Source: CAZKUN01 sp964555935
GTDB lineage: Bacteria; Armatimonadota; Zipacnadia; Zipacnadales; VGFC01
Length of the DNA stretch: 16,485 nucleotides
NCBI GenBank assembly: GCA_964555935.1
Contig: CAZKUN010000205.1
Coordinates: 1 to 16,485, forward strand
Reading direction: 5' to 3'
Shown: piece after piece, positions 1 through 7,670 of the stretch
Layout of the letters: the number at the start of each line of letters is the position of its first letter
Numbering within the stretch: position 1 is the first letter of the stretch
Position numbers and translations under genes: made by a program
The notes under the pieces: model-generated
What the model was told of the DNA's origin: nothing
Seen by the model: only the letters and a program-made list of their open reading frames with translations
The model's database searches: none

Positions 1-827
1 CCATCGCCCTGGTGTACTATGACCGGACACCACAAGTGCTGAGCGAGTCAGTCTTCGCGATCGACAAGGACACCCAGGCCGAATCTTGGCGTCACGAATC
101 CGGCGCCATTCTCAACAGCACCATCGCTATCAGCGAGGGCCGCGTCTACCTCGTTGAGGCGCGGGGCGACGCGCTTGATGCATCCGGCGGACGCGCGAGC
201 GTCGACAGCATCTACGCAAACGATGCTCACATCGTCGCTCTGAGCGCCCGCACCGGCAAAGTGGTCTTTGACCATCCCGTCAGCCACGGCTTCGAGAATT
301 CAACCCACCTGAGCGTGGCCGATGGCATCGTGCTTGTCGCGGGCTCGCGCAACGAGGCCAACCATGCCTGGTACAATCTCATCGGGCATAGCGCAGCCAC
401 TGGCGAAGAGATCTGGCGGGCGACGTATGACAGCGGCCTCGCCGTCGGCGGAAGCCATGGCGAGCAGGACCAGCATCCCGTCATCGTCGGCGGAACCATC
501 TACACGCGACCGTTCGCATTCGATCTGCAGACAGGCGAGCAAGAGGAGTTCCGCTTCGATCGCGGCGCCCATGGCTGCGGGGGCATCTCAGGATCGGCGC
601 GCTACCTCTACGGGCGCGGCGGCAACCCCAGGCGCTACGATCTGGGGGCCGACAGCACTAGCGGCGAGCCGCTCACCCACACAACGCGACCGGGGTGTTG
701 GCTCAACGTCCTCGCGGCGGGCGGAATGGTCCTGATACCGGAATCCAGCTCAGGCTGCACCTGCGGATTCGCCGTGCAGACCTCCCTCGCCCTGGCGCCG
801 ACAGACAGCGCCGGCTCGGCCGACTAA
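1..827 (+). CDS. PQQ-like outer-membrane/secreted beta-propeller protein, 3' part (5' truncated by window)
   Basis: The frame is open from the first complete codon (position 3) to TAA at 825-827, so only the C-terminal ~275 residues are present. The GTG at position 12 is an internal Val, not a start. Repeated blade-like segments of the PQQ/pyrrolo-quinoline propeller type are visible: 'VFAIDKDTQ', 'IVALSARTGKVVF', 'IGHSAATGEEIWRA' and 'FAFDLQTGEQ'. Each pairs a 'D/SaxTG' turn with a short strand. The C-terminus contains 'GCGGISGSARYLYGR', 'RPGCWLNVLAAGG' and 'SSGCTCGFAVQTSLALAP'. This Cys-bearing ending is typical of large planctomycete-type PQQ-like propeller proteins, and the Cys residues probably form disulfides outside the cytoplasm. 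The catalytic or binding role cannot be told from this fragment. The next gene starts 28 bp downstream on the same strand, suggesting co-transcription with the GH127 enzyme. Confidence 0.8.
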   Translation, partial: IALVYYDRTPQVLSESVFAIDKDTQAESWRHESGAILNSTIAISEGRVYLVEARGDALDASGGRASVDSIYANDAHIVALSARTGKVVFDHPVSHGFENSTHLSVADGIVLVAGSRNEANHAWYNLIGHSAATGEEIWRATYDSGLAVGGSHGEQDQHPVIVGGTIYTRPFAFDLQTGEQEEFRFDRGAHGCGGISGSARYLYGRGGNPRRYDLGADSTSGEPLTHTTRPGCWLNVLAAGGMVLIPESSSGCTCGFAVQTSLALAPTDSAGSAD

Positions 828-855
828 ACTCCTATCCCTGGAGGCGTCACCACCC

Positions 856-3213
856 ATGCTACCGACCCACATCACCCCCGCCATCCTCGCAATTGCCGCC
901 TTGGCCGCGCTCCTTTGCGCCGGTGCCAAGGCCGACGATTCCCGCCCCAATCTCAAAGCCGCCTCCTTCACCGACGTCACGCTGACTGACCAGTTCTGGT
1001 CCAAACGACTGGAGATCAACCGCACGGTGACGCTGCGCCACGCGATCAAGGAGAGCTACGACACCGGCCGGATCGGCAACTTCGAGAAAGCCGGCGGGCT
1101 GGCTGACGGCGAGTTCGAGGGCATCTACTTCAACGATTCCGACGTCTACAAGCTCCTCGAGGGCGCGGCCTACATCCTCGCCGAGCACCCCGATCCCCAG
1201 CTCGATTCGCAGATCGATGAGATCATCGCCAAGATGGCCGCCGCCCAGGAAGACAGCGGCTACCTCAACACCTACTACACGCTCGTCGAGCCCGGCAACA
1301 AGTGGACCGATCTCCCCGTCCGCCACGAGCTTTATTGCGCGGGTCATCTCTTCGAGGCCGCCGTCGCGCACCACCAGGCCCCGGGCAAGACCAACCTGCT
1401 CGATGTCGCCACGAAGTTCGCCGACCACATCGACGACGTCTTCGGCGACGACGCCCTCGTCGGCGTCCCCGGCCACGAGGAGATCGAACTCGCCCTCGTC
1501 AAACTGGCCGACGCGACCGGCGAGCAGCGCTACTTCGACCTCGCCAAGTTCTTCGTCGACAAGCGCGGCTACTCCGACCGCGACTACTGCCAGGACCACA
1601 TCCCCGTCCGCGAGCAGACCGAGCCCGTCGGCCATGCCGTCCGGGCCATGTACCTCTACGCCGCGATGGCCGATGTCGCCGCCCGCACGGGCGACGAGCC
1701 CATTTTCGCCGCTCTGGATCGGCTCTGGGAGGACCTCACCACGCGCCGCATGTACATCACCGGCGGCGTGGGTCCATCATCACACAACGAGGGCTTCACC
1801 ACCGCCTACGATCTGCCCAACGACTCCGCCTATGCCGAAACCTGCGCCGCCATCGGCCTCATCATCTGGGCCCAACGCATGGGACTGATCTACGGCGACG
1901 CCCAGTACGTAGACGTGCTCGAGCAGGCGCTCTACAACGGCATGATCTCGGGCGTCTCGATGGAAGGGGACAAGTTCTTCTACGTCAACCCGCTGGCCAG
2001 CCGCGGCCGCCACCATCGCCAGGCCTGGTTCGGCTGCGCTTGCTGCCCGCCCAACGTCCTGCGACTCCTGCCCCAGGTCGGCAGCTATATCTACGCATCC
2101 TCGCCCGAGGGCGTGTGGGTCAATCTGTACGCCAGCAACGAGGCGACGGTCGCTGTCGGCGACTCCTCCGTCACGCTCACCCAGACCACTGACTACCCCT
2201 GGGATGGCGACGTCACGTTGACGGTTGATCCTGACGAAGCCTCGGAATTCGCCCTGAATCTTCGCGTCCCCGGCTGGTGCGAGAGCGGCAAGCTGAAGCT
2301 CAACGGCGACACGCTCAATGTCACTCCCGGCCCCACGGGCTACGTCACGGTGCGGCGAACCTGGGAGTCCGGCGACGAGGTGAAACTCAAACTCGACATG
2401 CCCGTTCGACGCGTCAGCGCGCACCCGAGTGTCGAAGCCAACCTCGGCCGCGTGGCGCTGATGCGCGGTCCGATAGTCTACTGTCTCGAAGCCGCCGATA
2501 ACTCGGGCGCTGTCCGCGATATCGCGTTGCCCCGCAAGGCCAAACTCAAGGCCAAGTTCTCGCCCGATCTCCTTGGCGGCGTCATGACCCTCCGCGGCGA
2601 GGCCAGGCGACGAGCCCCGGGCGAGTGGGATGAGACCCTCTACCAGACCGTGCCCCATGACGAGAAGATCGACATCGTCGCCATTCCCTATTACGCGTGG
2701 GACCACCGCGAGCCCGGTGAGATGCTCGTCTGGATCCCGGAGATGACCGCCCTCGCCGAGCTGAAGCTCCCGCCCACCGCGGCGCAGGAAGCTGTCGTCA
2801 CCGCCTCCCACTGCCACGCGCAAGACGCCGTCGCCGCCGTCAGCAATGGCGCGGAGCCAACCAGTTCAGCCGACGTCGATATCCCGCGCTTCACCTGGTG
2901 GGATCACCGGGGCACGCGCGAGTGGGTCAGGCTCACATTCGACGCCCCCATGCGCGTCTCGGCCGCCGAGGTCTACTGGTTCGATGACACCGATTTCGGC
3001 CAGTGCCGCGTGCCCGCCTCATGGGTGATTGAGTACATGGACGGCGATGAATGGAAGCCCGTCGAGGGCGCCTCGGACTACGGCGTCGCGAAGGACGCCT
3101 TCAATCGCGTGACCTTCGACGGGGTCGAGACCACGGCGATCCAGATCTGCGTCCAGCTTCAATATGACATGTCCGGCGGCATCCTTGAGTGGCGCCTGCC
3201 GGGAGCGAAGTAG
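856..3213 (+). CDS. Secreted GH127 (DUF1680) beta-L-arabinofuranosidase with C-terminal discoidin-like domain
   Basis: This 785-residue protein probably releases beta-L-arabinofuranose from arabinan-type glycans or arabinosylated glycoproteins outside the cytoplasm. Residues 1-26 form a signal peptide (hydrophobic core 'AILAIAALAALLCAG'). The (alpha/alpha)6-barrel spans about residues 35-430 and a beta-sandwich follows. Aligned by motif to the characterised Bifidobacterium enzyme HypBA1, E312 matches the acid/base Glu, E328 and C330 ('AETCA') match zinc ligands, and C396-C397 ('GCACCPPN') match the nucleophilic Cys and its zinc-binding neighbour. All key residues are present. Residues ~650-785 ('TWWDHRGTREWV', 'VYWFDDTDFGQCRVP') form a discoidin/F5-8-like sandwich, absent from minimal members and likely carbohydrate-binding. 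ATG 856 is preceded by GGAGG at 840-844. The gene lies between a PQQ-like propeller gene and a serine hydrolase gene (15 bp gap), consistent with a carbohydrate operon. Substrate specificity is inferred from the family only. Confidence 0.9.
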   Translation: MLPTHITPAILAIAALAALLCAGAKADDSRPNLKAASFTDVTLTDQFWSKRLEINRTVTLRHAIKESYDTGRIGNFEKAGGLADGEFEGIYFNDSDVYKLLEGAAYILAEHPDPQLDSQIDEIIAKMAAAQEDSGYLNTYYTLVEPGNKWTDLPVRHELYCAGHLFEAAVAHHQAPGKTNLLDVATKFADHIDDVFGDDALVGVPGHEEIELALVKLADATGEQRYFDLAKFFVDKRGYSDRDYCQDHIPVREQTEPVGHAVRAMYLYAAMADVAARTGDEPIFAALDRLWEDLTTRRMYITGGVGPSSHNEGFTTAYDLPNDSAYAETCAAIGLIIWAQRMGLIYGDAQYVDVLEQALYNGMISGVSMEGDKFFYVNPLASRGRHHRQAWFGCACCPPNVLRLLPQVGSYIYASSPEGVWVNLYASNEATVAVGDSSVTLTQTTDYPWDGDVTLTVDPDEASEFALNLRVPGWCESGKLKLNGDTLNVTPGPTGYVTVRRTWESGDEVKLKLDMPVRRVSAHPSVEANLGRVALMRGPIVYCLEAADNSGAVRDIALPRKAKLKAKFSPDLLGGVMTLRGEARRRAPGEWDETLYQTVPHDEKIDIVAIPYYAWDHREPGEMLVWIPEMTALAELKLPPTAAQEAVVTASHCHAQDAVAAVSNGAEPTSSADVDIPRFTWWDHRGTREWVRLTFDAPMRVSAAEVYWFDDTDFGQCRVPASWVIEYMDGDEWKPVEGASDYGVAKDAFNRVTFDGVETTAIQICVQLQYDMSGGILEWRLPGAK

Positions 3214-3228
3214 ACAAAGGAGTTCCAG

Positions 3229-4608
3229 ATGCCGGAGAGAGACCTGCCCAAAGAGATCACCGCTGACCGCGACGTTCTCGCGGCCGTTCAGCACGCCCAA
3301 GCCCACCTGGAGTGTGCGCGCGAGGACCGCGATATCCCCGGACTGTCGTCCGCCATTGTCATCGATGGCGAGACAGCCTGGTCCGGCGGATTCGGATCGG
3401 CCGACGCGGCCTCCGAGCGCCCGGCGGACGCCGACTCCGTCTACCCCCTCGCGTCCATCACCAAGGTCGTCACCAGCACGGCCCTCATGCGCCTCCGCGA
3501 CGAGGGCAAGCTACAACTCGACGATCCTCTCAGCAAGCACATCGGCGAGCTTCCCGTTCAGCGCCCGTCCGACGACACGCCCGATCCGACGCTCCGCCAG
3601 ATCGCCTCGCACGTGTCCGGCTTCCAGCGAGAGACATCCACCGATGCCTGGGATACCCTCGTCTTCCCAGACATCGATCAGGTCCTGGCCGCCCTCGGCG
3701 AGTGCTCGCTCATCATCCCGCCGCTCACCGAGCACAAGTACTCCAACCTCGCCTACGCGTTGCTCGGGCATGTCGTGTCCCTCGCCGCCGGCAAGCCGTA
3801 TGACGACTACGTGACCGAGACCATCCTCCAGCCGCTCGGTATGACTGGCAGTACCTTCGCGCCTGCGGGCGACCGGCCCGTGACATGCTACCCGTGGTGC
3901 GACGAGGACGGGCCCGGCGACCCCTCCCCGCCCATTGAAATCGGATGCTTCGCACCGGTCGGAGGGCTCTGCGCCAGCGTCACCGACATCGCCAAGTTCG
4001 CCTCGTTCCACATGGGCTGTCCCGAGAACGCAGGCATCCTCGCCCCGCCCTCGGTCAAGGAGATGCAGACGGTGCAATGGGTCCATCCGGACTGGTCGGG
4101 CGGTCACGCCATCGGGTGGGGAGTCTGCCGCGTCGGCGGGAAGTGTGCGATCGGGCATTCCGGTGGTCTGCCGGGGCTGTCGACCGACTTGAGGGTCATC
4201 CGTGAACTATCGCTATCGGTCGCCGTCTTCACCAACGGCGGCGGCGCGGCCACCGCCATCGGGACCGAGGTCCTCGACATCCTCATCCCGGTCGTCGAGC
4301 GCGCGCGCAAACGCCGCAAGCCCAAAGCGCCCAAAACTGCTCCCGACGAGTGGCGCGTCTACGAGGGCGAGTACCAGTCGACCATGGGCAACGACAAGCT
4401 CGCCGTGCTAGCCGTCGACGGAAAGCTGCTCCTTCGCGCCGTCGATGGGCCGCTGTCTGAAGCCGTCCCGCTAAAGCCCACCGACGCCGACCACACCTTC
4501 ACGATCACCGGCGGCGGTAGCAAGGGCGAGGCGACCATCTTCACCCTCGACGAGAGCGGCGCCGTCACCAAGCTCCAGGTCGGCGGCTACTTCTACCGAC
4601 GCGCCTGA
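3229..4608 (+). CDS. Serine hydrolase of the class C beta-lactamase / penicillin-binding-protein fold (PF00144)
   Basis: This 459-residue enzyme has the full catalytic signature of the family. S76-x-x-K79 ('SITK') holds the nucleophile, Y171-S-N173 is the second motif, and H310-S-G312 stands where beta-lactamases have KTG, as is usual for esterase/peptidase-type relatives. The core runs to about residue 365. A basic linker ('RARKRRKPKAPK') leads into a C-terminal beta-rich domain (~375-459), like the lipocalin-like appendage seen in many relatives. ATG 3229 follows AAAGGAG at 3216-3222. The N-terminus ('MPERDLPKEITADRD') has no signal peptide, unlike the upstream GH127 enzyme, so a cytoplasmic location is likely unless a different start is used. 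Members act as esterases, D-aminopeptidases or unknown hydrolases, and sequence alone does not decide. Co-transcription with GH127 suggests removal of acyl substituents from glycan fragments, which is speculation. It ends 5 bp before the convergent permease gene. Confidence 0.88.
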   Translation: MPERDLPKEITADRDVLAAVQHAQAHLECAREDRDIPGLSSAIVIDGETAWSGGFGSADAASERPADADSVYPLASITKVVTSTALMRLRDEGKLQLDDPLSKHIGELPVQRPSDDTPDPTLRQIASHVSGFQRETSTDAWDTLVFPDIDQVLAALGECSLIIPPLTEHKYSNLAYALLGHVVSLAAGKPYDDYVTETILQPLGMTGSTFAPAGDRPVTCYPWCDEDGPGDPSPPIEIGCFAPVGGLCASVTDIAKFASFHMGCPENAGILAPPSVKEMQTVQWVHPDWSGGHAIGWGVCRVGGKCAIGHSGGLPGLSTDLRVIRELSLSVAVFTNGGGAATAIGTEVLDILIPVVERARKRRKPKAPKTAPDEWRVYEGEYQSTMGNDKLAVLAVDGKLLLRAVDGPLSEAVPLKPTDADHTFTITGGGSKGEATIFTLDESGAVTKLQVGGYFYRRA

Positions 4609-4613
4609 GCAAG

Positions 4614-6071
4614 CTACGCAACGTCGGCTTCGTCCACTCCCGTAATGATGGGAGGCGCCGTCGCCATCAACGCGGCTTCGCGAACGCCACGTGCCGCGAG
4701 GAAACCGAACACCACCGCCCACCCGATGCTCGACGTCAGGGCCGACAGCCACCCGTCGGCGATGCCGATCCCCATGATCGGGCTGAGCGCGCCCACCGAC
4801 GTCGCGAAAGACTCGTCGTACGACACCGCCAGGATCCCGGCGGCCGCCAGGGGCAGGCCCCAAGCCACGAACAGGAACAACGCGAAGTAATGCTGGGCCG
4901 CCCGAGGGTATTTTAGGACGGCGAACTGCAGAGCCCAGCCGAAGTAAGCCGTGACACACGTCCCGATGACCACCGACAGGATGGCGTCCGTCGGTCTCGT
5001 GTACAGTTCCACCTCCGTCACCCACGCCATCGTACCCGTCACCACTACGACCCCGCACAAGGCGCCCACCGACGCCCAGTTTGCCGCCGCGTCGTCCCAC
5101 CACGATGCGCCTGATCGCTCCGCCTTCCTCGCCCGTCGGACGCCTTTGGCGAAGGCTCCCGCACTGGGCGTGCTCGCGGCGCACATCGCAACGCCAATCA
5201 GCACCGACCCGTAGACTGCGGCCGCCGTGCGGTATTCCAACCCGAACGCGCTCCACACATCGCCCAGTATCAGGAAGCTCGCGATGGCGTGGACCACAAC
5301 CGCCATGGGCTTTGAAAACGGCGCCGAAGTTTCCCGTCGCACGCATCTCACCGCCGCGACGAGAACGAACGCGACTAGCGGCACGAGGTGGAGCAACGTC
5401 AGCAAGAACGGGCTCGCCTCGAGTCCGAAAAACTCGACGCGATACGAAAGCTCCGTCCCCGCGGCGAAGACTTGCCTGCACGTTGGCACAATGGTCACGA
5501 GCCCCACGTGATCCACTGCGCTGCCCACGTGTACGATGGCGACAAGCGCGACGATCCACTTGCCGACACCGCGAGGCTTCGGGGCCGACAACGCCGCCAA
5601 GGCCGCCACGGAGTGGTACAGCAGTGACGCCGCGACGAGCACCACGAGCACCGCGCAAAAACCAAGGAAACCCGGCGACCCCATCAACACGCAGATAAGC
5701 GAGAACGGCAGCGTGTACGCCACGAGAACGTACTCGCGGATCGGCGCGCCCAGGATGAAGCCGATCACCGTCGCGAGGGGTGGTTCGGGCGCGATTCTGT
5801 GGAAGTCCAGCACGCCGCTGTCGCGAGCACGCTCGACGGCCGTGGCGACTTCAGACGTGCCAACGAGGAACAGCAGGAAGCTCTGCAGGACAACCAGCGC
5901 CCAAAACGCGTAGCCGTTGGTCAGGCTGTCTGTGGAGCTCGCCCACCACATGATGAAGCAGCAAGTGATGAGCACCGCCAGAACGGACGGCACCAGATGC
6001 TGGCGTCGCAGACGCGACCAACGGTGCTTGACCAGCAGCGGGTTGCGCCACAGGGCCATGTCGAGCCTCAT
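4614..6071 (-). CDS. ABC exporter permease subunit (ABC-2-like membrane protein)
   Basis: This is a 485-residue, strongly hydrophobic protein with about 12 predicted membrane segments, for example near residues 28-46, 53-72, 112-132, 134-160, 170-195, 218-243, 335-357, 366-388, 395-417 and 440-462. The N-terminus ('MALWRNPLLVKHRWSRLRRQ') is a short basic cytoplasmic lead. No ATPase motifs are present. ATG 6071 directly abuts the TAG of the ATPase gene (TAGATG), and AGGAGG lies 8 nt upstream inside the end of that gene, so translation is probably coupled. Substrate is unknown. It is assigned as the partner of the adjacent ATPase because of its topology and position, not a recognised signature. 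It converges on the serine hydrolase gene with a 5 bp gap, leaving no room for an intergenic terminator. Confidence 0.75.
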   Translation of the reverse strand: MRLDMALWRNPLLVKHRWSRLRRQHLVPSVLAVLITCCFIMWWASSTDSLTNGYAFWALVVLQSFLLFLVGTSEVATAVERARDSGVLDFHRIAPEPPLATVIGFILGAPIREYVLVAYTLPFSLICVLMGSPGFLGFCAVLVVLVAASLLYHSVAALAALSAPKPRGVGKWIVALVAIVHVGSAVDHVGLVTIVPTCRQVFAAGTELSYRVEFFGLEASPFLLTLLHLVPLVAFVLVAAVRCVRRETSAPFSKPMAVVVHAIASFLILGDVWSAFGLEYRTAAAVYGSVLIGVAMCAASTPSAGAFAKGVRRARKAERSGASWWDDAAANWASVGALCGVVVVTGTMAWVTEVELYTRPTDAILSVVIGTCVTAYFGWALQFAVLKYPRAAQHYFALFLFVAWGLPLAAAGILAVSYDESFATSVGALSPIMGIGIADGWLSALTSSIGWAVVFGFLAARGVREAALMATAPPIITGVDEADVA

Positions 6072-6998
6072 CTAAGACACCTCCTGAGCGCCGACCTCGA
6101 GGAAGATCGCCTCGAGATCCCTCTGCTTCCGCGCGAATGATGAAACGCGGGCGCCCCCGGCTATCAGCGCCGCCAAGAGATCGCTCGCGTCTGCCTCGTC
6201 GCCGCCGAAACTGAAGCTGGCCCGGTTCCCCTCCACGCGTGCCTCGCCCGCCAGCGGGTTGGCGGCGGCGATGGCGACTATTGCCTCTGCCCCCGAGACC
6301 ACCTCCAGCGTGATCTCCGCGTCGCCAAAGAGCTCCGTCGCAACGGTGTCGACCTCCCCGCTCGCCACCAGCTTGCCCCTCTCCATGATCCCGATCGACG
6401 TGCAGAACTCAGAAAGCTCCGAGAGGATGTGAGACGAGATGACGACCGTCTTGCCATCCGCCCCTTGCTGCCGCACGATGTCTTTCAGCAGCGCGCGGCC
6501 GTACGGGTCGAGGCCGCTCGCCGGTTCATCCAGCAGCAATACCCGCGGGTCGGGGAGGAGCGTCTTGGCTAGCATCAGACGCTGCTTCATCCCCCGCGAC
6601 AGGCCGGCGGTGAGCGTGTCTCGCTTCTCCGCCAGGCCCACCTGCTCGATGGACCGTTCGGTGGTCTCAGCGCGGGTGGCTTCCGGCACCATGTAGCTCG
6701 CGGCGAACAGATCGAGGAACTCCCAAACGGTGAGGTCGTCATACGTCGGAGCCGAATCGGGCATGAAGCCGATCACTCGGGTGGCCTCGGCCCGATGCTC
6801 GTCAATATCAATCCCGTCGATGAGCACCTCGCCATACGTCGGCTCTACGAGCCCAACGAAGGCCCTGAGGGCTGAGGTCTTCCCGGCCCCGTTCGGACCG
6901 ACCAGGCCGTAGACCTCACCGGCGCCAATCTCCAGCGACAGATCATCAACCGCGCGCACGTCATCGTAATCAACCCGGAGGTTACTGACTCTGATCAC
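6072..6998 (-). CDS. ABC transporter ATP-binding protein (ABC-2-type exporter family)
   Basis: This 308-residue nucleotide-binding subunit has every hallmark: Walker A at 34-41 ('GPNGAGKT'), the ABC signature at 133-141 ('LSRGMKQRL'), Walker B at 153-158 ('VLLLDE'), the D-loop ('SGLDP') and the switch His in 'VVISSHILSEL'. The Q-loop position reads 'GFMPDSAPTYDDLTV' with Asp in place of Gln, common in the exporter subfamily related to GldA/CcmA-like ATPases. The last ~85 residues form the usual beta-rich accessory domain. The start is GTG at 6998, preceded by a purine-rich GAGGGGGAG stretch. A poor promoter candidate (TTGGGT, 17 nt, TAAGGG on the minus strand) lies between this gene and the hairpin at 7088-7122. 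It powers export of an unknown substrate with the downstream permease, and is likely an operon separate from the redox block upstream. Confidence 0.92.
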   Translation of the reverse strand: MIRVSNLRVDYDDVRAVDDLSLEIGAGEVYGLVGPNGAGKTSALRAFVGLVEPTYGEVLIDGIDIDEHRAEATRVIGFMPDSAPTYDDLTVWEFLDLFAASYMVPEATRAETTERSIEQVGLAEKRDTLTAGLSRGMKQRLMLAKTLLPDPRVLLLDEPASGLDPYGRALLKDIVRQQGADGKTVVISSHILSELSEFCTSIGIMERGKLVASGEVDTVATELFGDAEITLEVVSGAEAIVAIAAANPLAGEARVEGNRASFSFGGDEADASDLLAALIAGGARVSSFARKQRDLEAIFLEVGAQEVS

Positions 6999-7087
6999 GC
7001 CTGCTCCCCCTCTCGCCTCACGCTCTGGCCGACACCCTTACGTTCTCATGCGTTCGCACCCAACGCGTGGCCTTCCTGCCAGACGCA

Positions 7088-7122
7088 AAGGCGCCCGGGA
7101 GGTCAAGCCTCCCGGGCGCCTT
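7088..7122 (-). terminator. Strong hairpin, probable terminator of the HzsA-like/SUMF1/HEAT/redoxin operon
   Basis: A perfect 15-bp stem (7088-7102 with 7108-7122) encloses a 5-nt loop. It lies 48 bp past the stop of the redoxin gene on the minus strand and before the ABC ATPase gene. Only a short T run (TTT) follows on the minus strand, so it is not a textbook intrinsic terminator. Stem length and placement still favour that role. It may also act as an mRNA 3'-end stabiliser. Confidence 0.7.
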
Positions 7123-7169
7123 GATTGTCAAACACATGCAACCCAACGAAATGCAATGCCGGCTGCGGG

Positions 7170-7670
7170 CTAGTCCAGCGCCCCGACCGCCCACACTAAC
7201 TCCTCGGGCTTGGCGCGATCATTGAACGCCGTGCCCACGTCCTGGTATCGCAGGACGCCCTCCGCATCCGTCACGAACGCGCCCGGCACGTTGACCCACT
7301 CGTTGTGCACCACAAGCTGCTGCGCGACGCCGTACTGGCTACACGCCCATCCCATCGGATCGGCGAGGAAGATGAAATCCTCATGCCCAAGTTTCTCTTC
7401 CCACTGCGCCACGCGGAACGACTCCTGAGCGACGATGACGATGACTGTTGCGCCCTTTGCGCGGAAGTCATCCGCGCGCTTTGCCAGCTCCCCGAGCTGG
7501 TTTGAGCAGATGGGTCACCAGTCCGCTAGCTGAAACAGCGTCACAACCGGTTTCCCCCGGAAGGACGATAGCTTCACTAGCTCGCCTTGGCCATTCAGCA
7601 GTTCGATCTCCGGCGACGGCTCGCCGACAGCCGGCGTTGCCAGCGCGTCGAAGTCCGCCATCGACTTCAC
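7170..7670 (-). CDS. Redoxin / AhpC-TSA-like protein with in-frame UGA at the CxxC position (probable selenoprotein, UxxC)
   Basis: The minus-strand frame from 7670 to TAG at 7170-7172 encodes a thioredoxin-fold, peroxiredoxin-like protein of 166 residues if UGA at 7517-7515 is read through. Visible blocks are 'AVGEPSPEIELLNGQGELV' (strand/turn before the fold), 'LSSFRGKPVVTLFQLADW' (first beta strand), then UGA-P-I-C (position 52, partner C55), 'QLGELAKRADDFRAKGATV' (helix and strand), 'FIFLADPMGWACSQYGV', and 'VPGAFVTDAEGVLRYQDVG' with the cis-Pro-like loop. UGA sits exactly where the first active-site Cys is expected, and coding quality is unchanged on both sides. Selenocysteine is therefore the best reading. 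A plain nonsense mutation or sequencing error is the alternative. GTG at 7670 overlaps the HEAT gene's stop (GTGA); ATG at 7661 is an alternative start. I consider a HEAT-redoxin fusion, disrupted at the C10 tract, more likely than a free-standing cytoplasmic protein. Confidence 0.72.
7484..7517 (-). promoter_or_regulatory. Candidate bacterial SECIS element with its UGA codon
   Basis: Read on the minus strand, UGA (7517-7515) is followed after 14 nt by CCAGCTC-GGG-GAGCTGG (7500-7484). This is a perfect 7-bp stem with a GGG loop, or 6 bp with a CGGGG loop. The distance from UGA to the loop is 21 nt. The published bacterial SECIS model asks for a small apical loop with a G among its first two bases, about 16-37 nt after UGA, and this hairpin satisfies it. 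It lies inside the coding sequence, as bacterial SECIS elements do. Function depends on a SelB/selC system that is not in the window. Confidence 0.6.

Noticed and set aside
4471..5658. 395-codon minus-strand frame overlapping the permease and serine hydrolase ends
   Set aside because: Composition is Gly/Arg/Val-rich and low in complexity, with no membrane or domain pattern. The overlapping frame is a convincing permease.
7515..7517. UGA reassigned to Trp or Gly across the genome
   Set aside because: UGA ends several clear genes in this window at sensible positions (serine hydrolase, HzsA-like protein, E1), so it is a normal stop here apart from the redoxin site.
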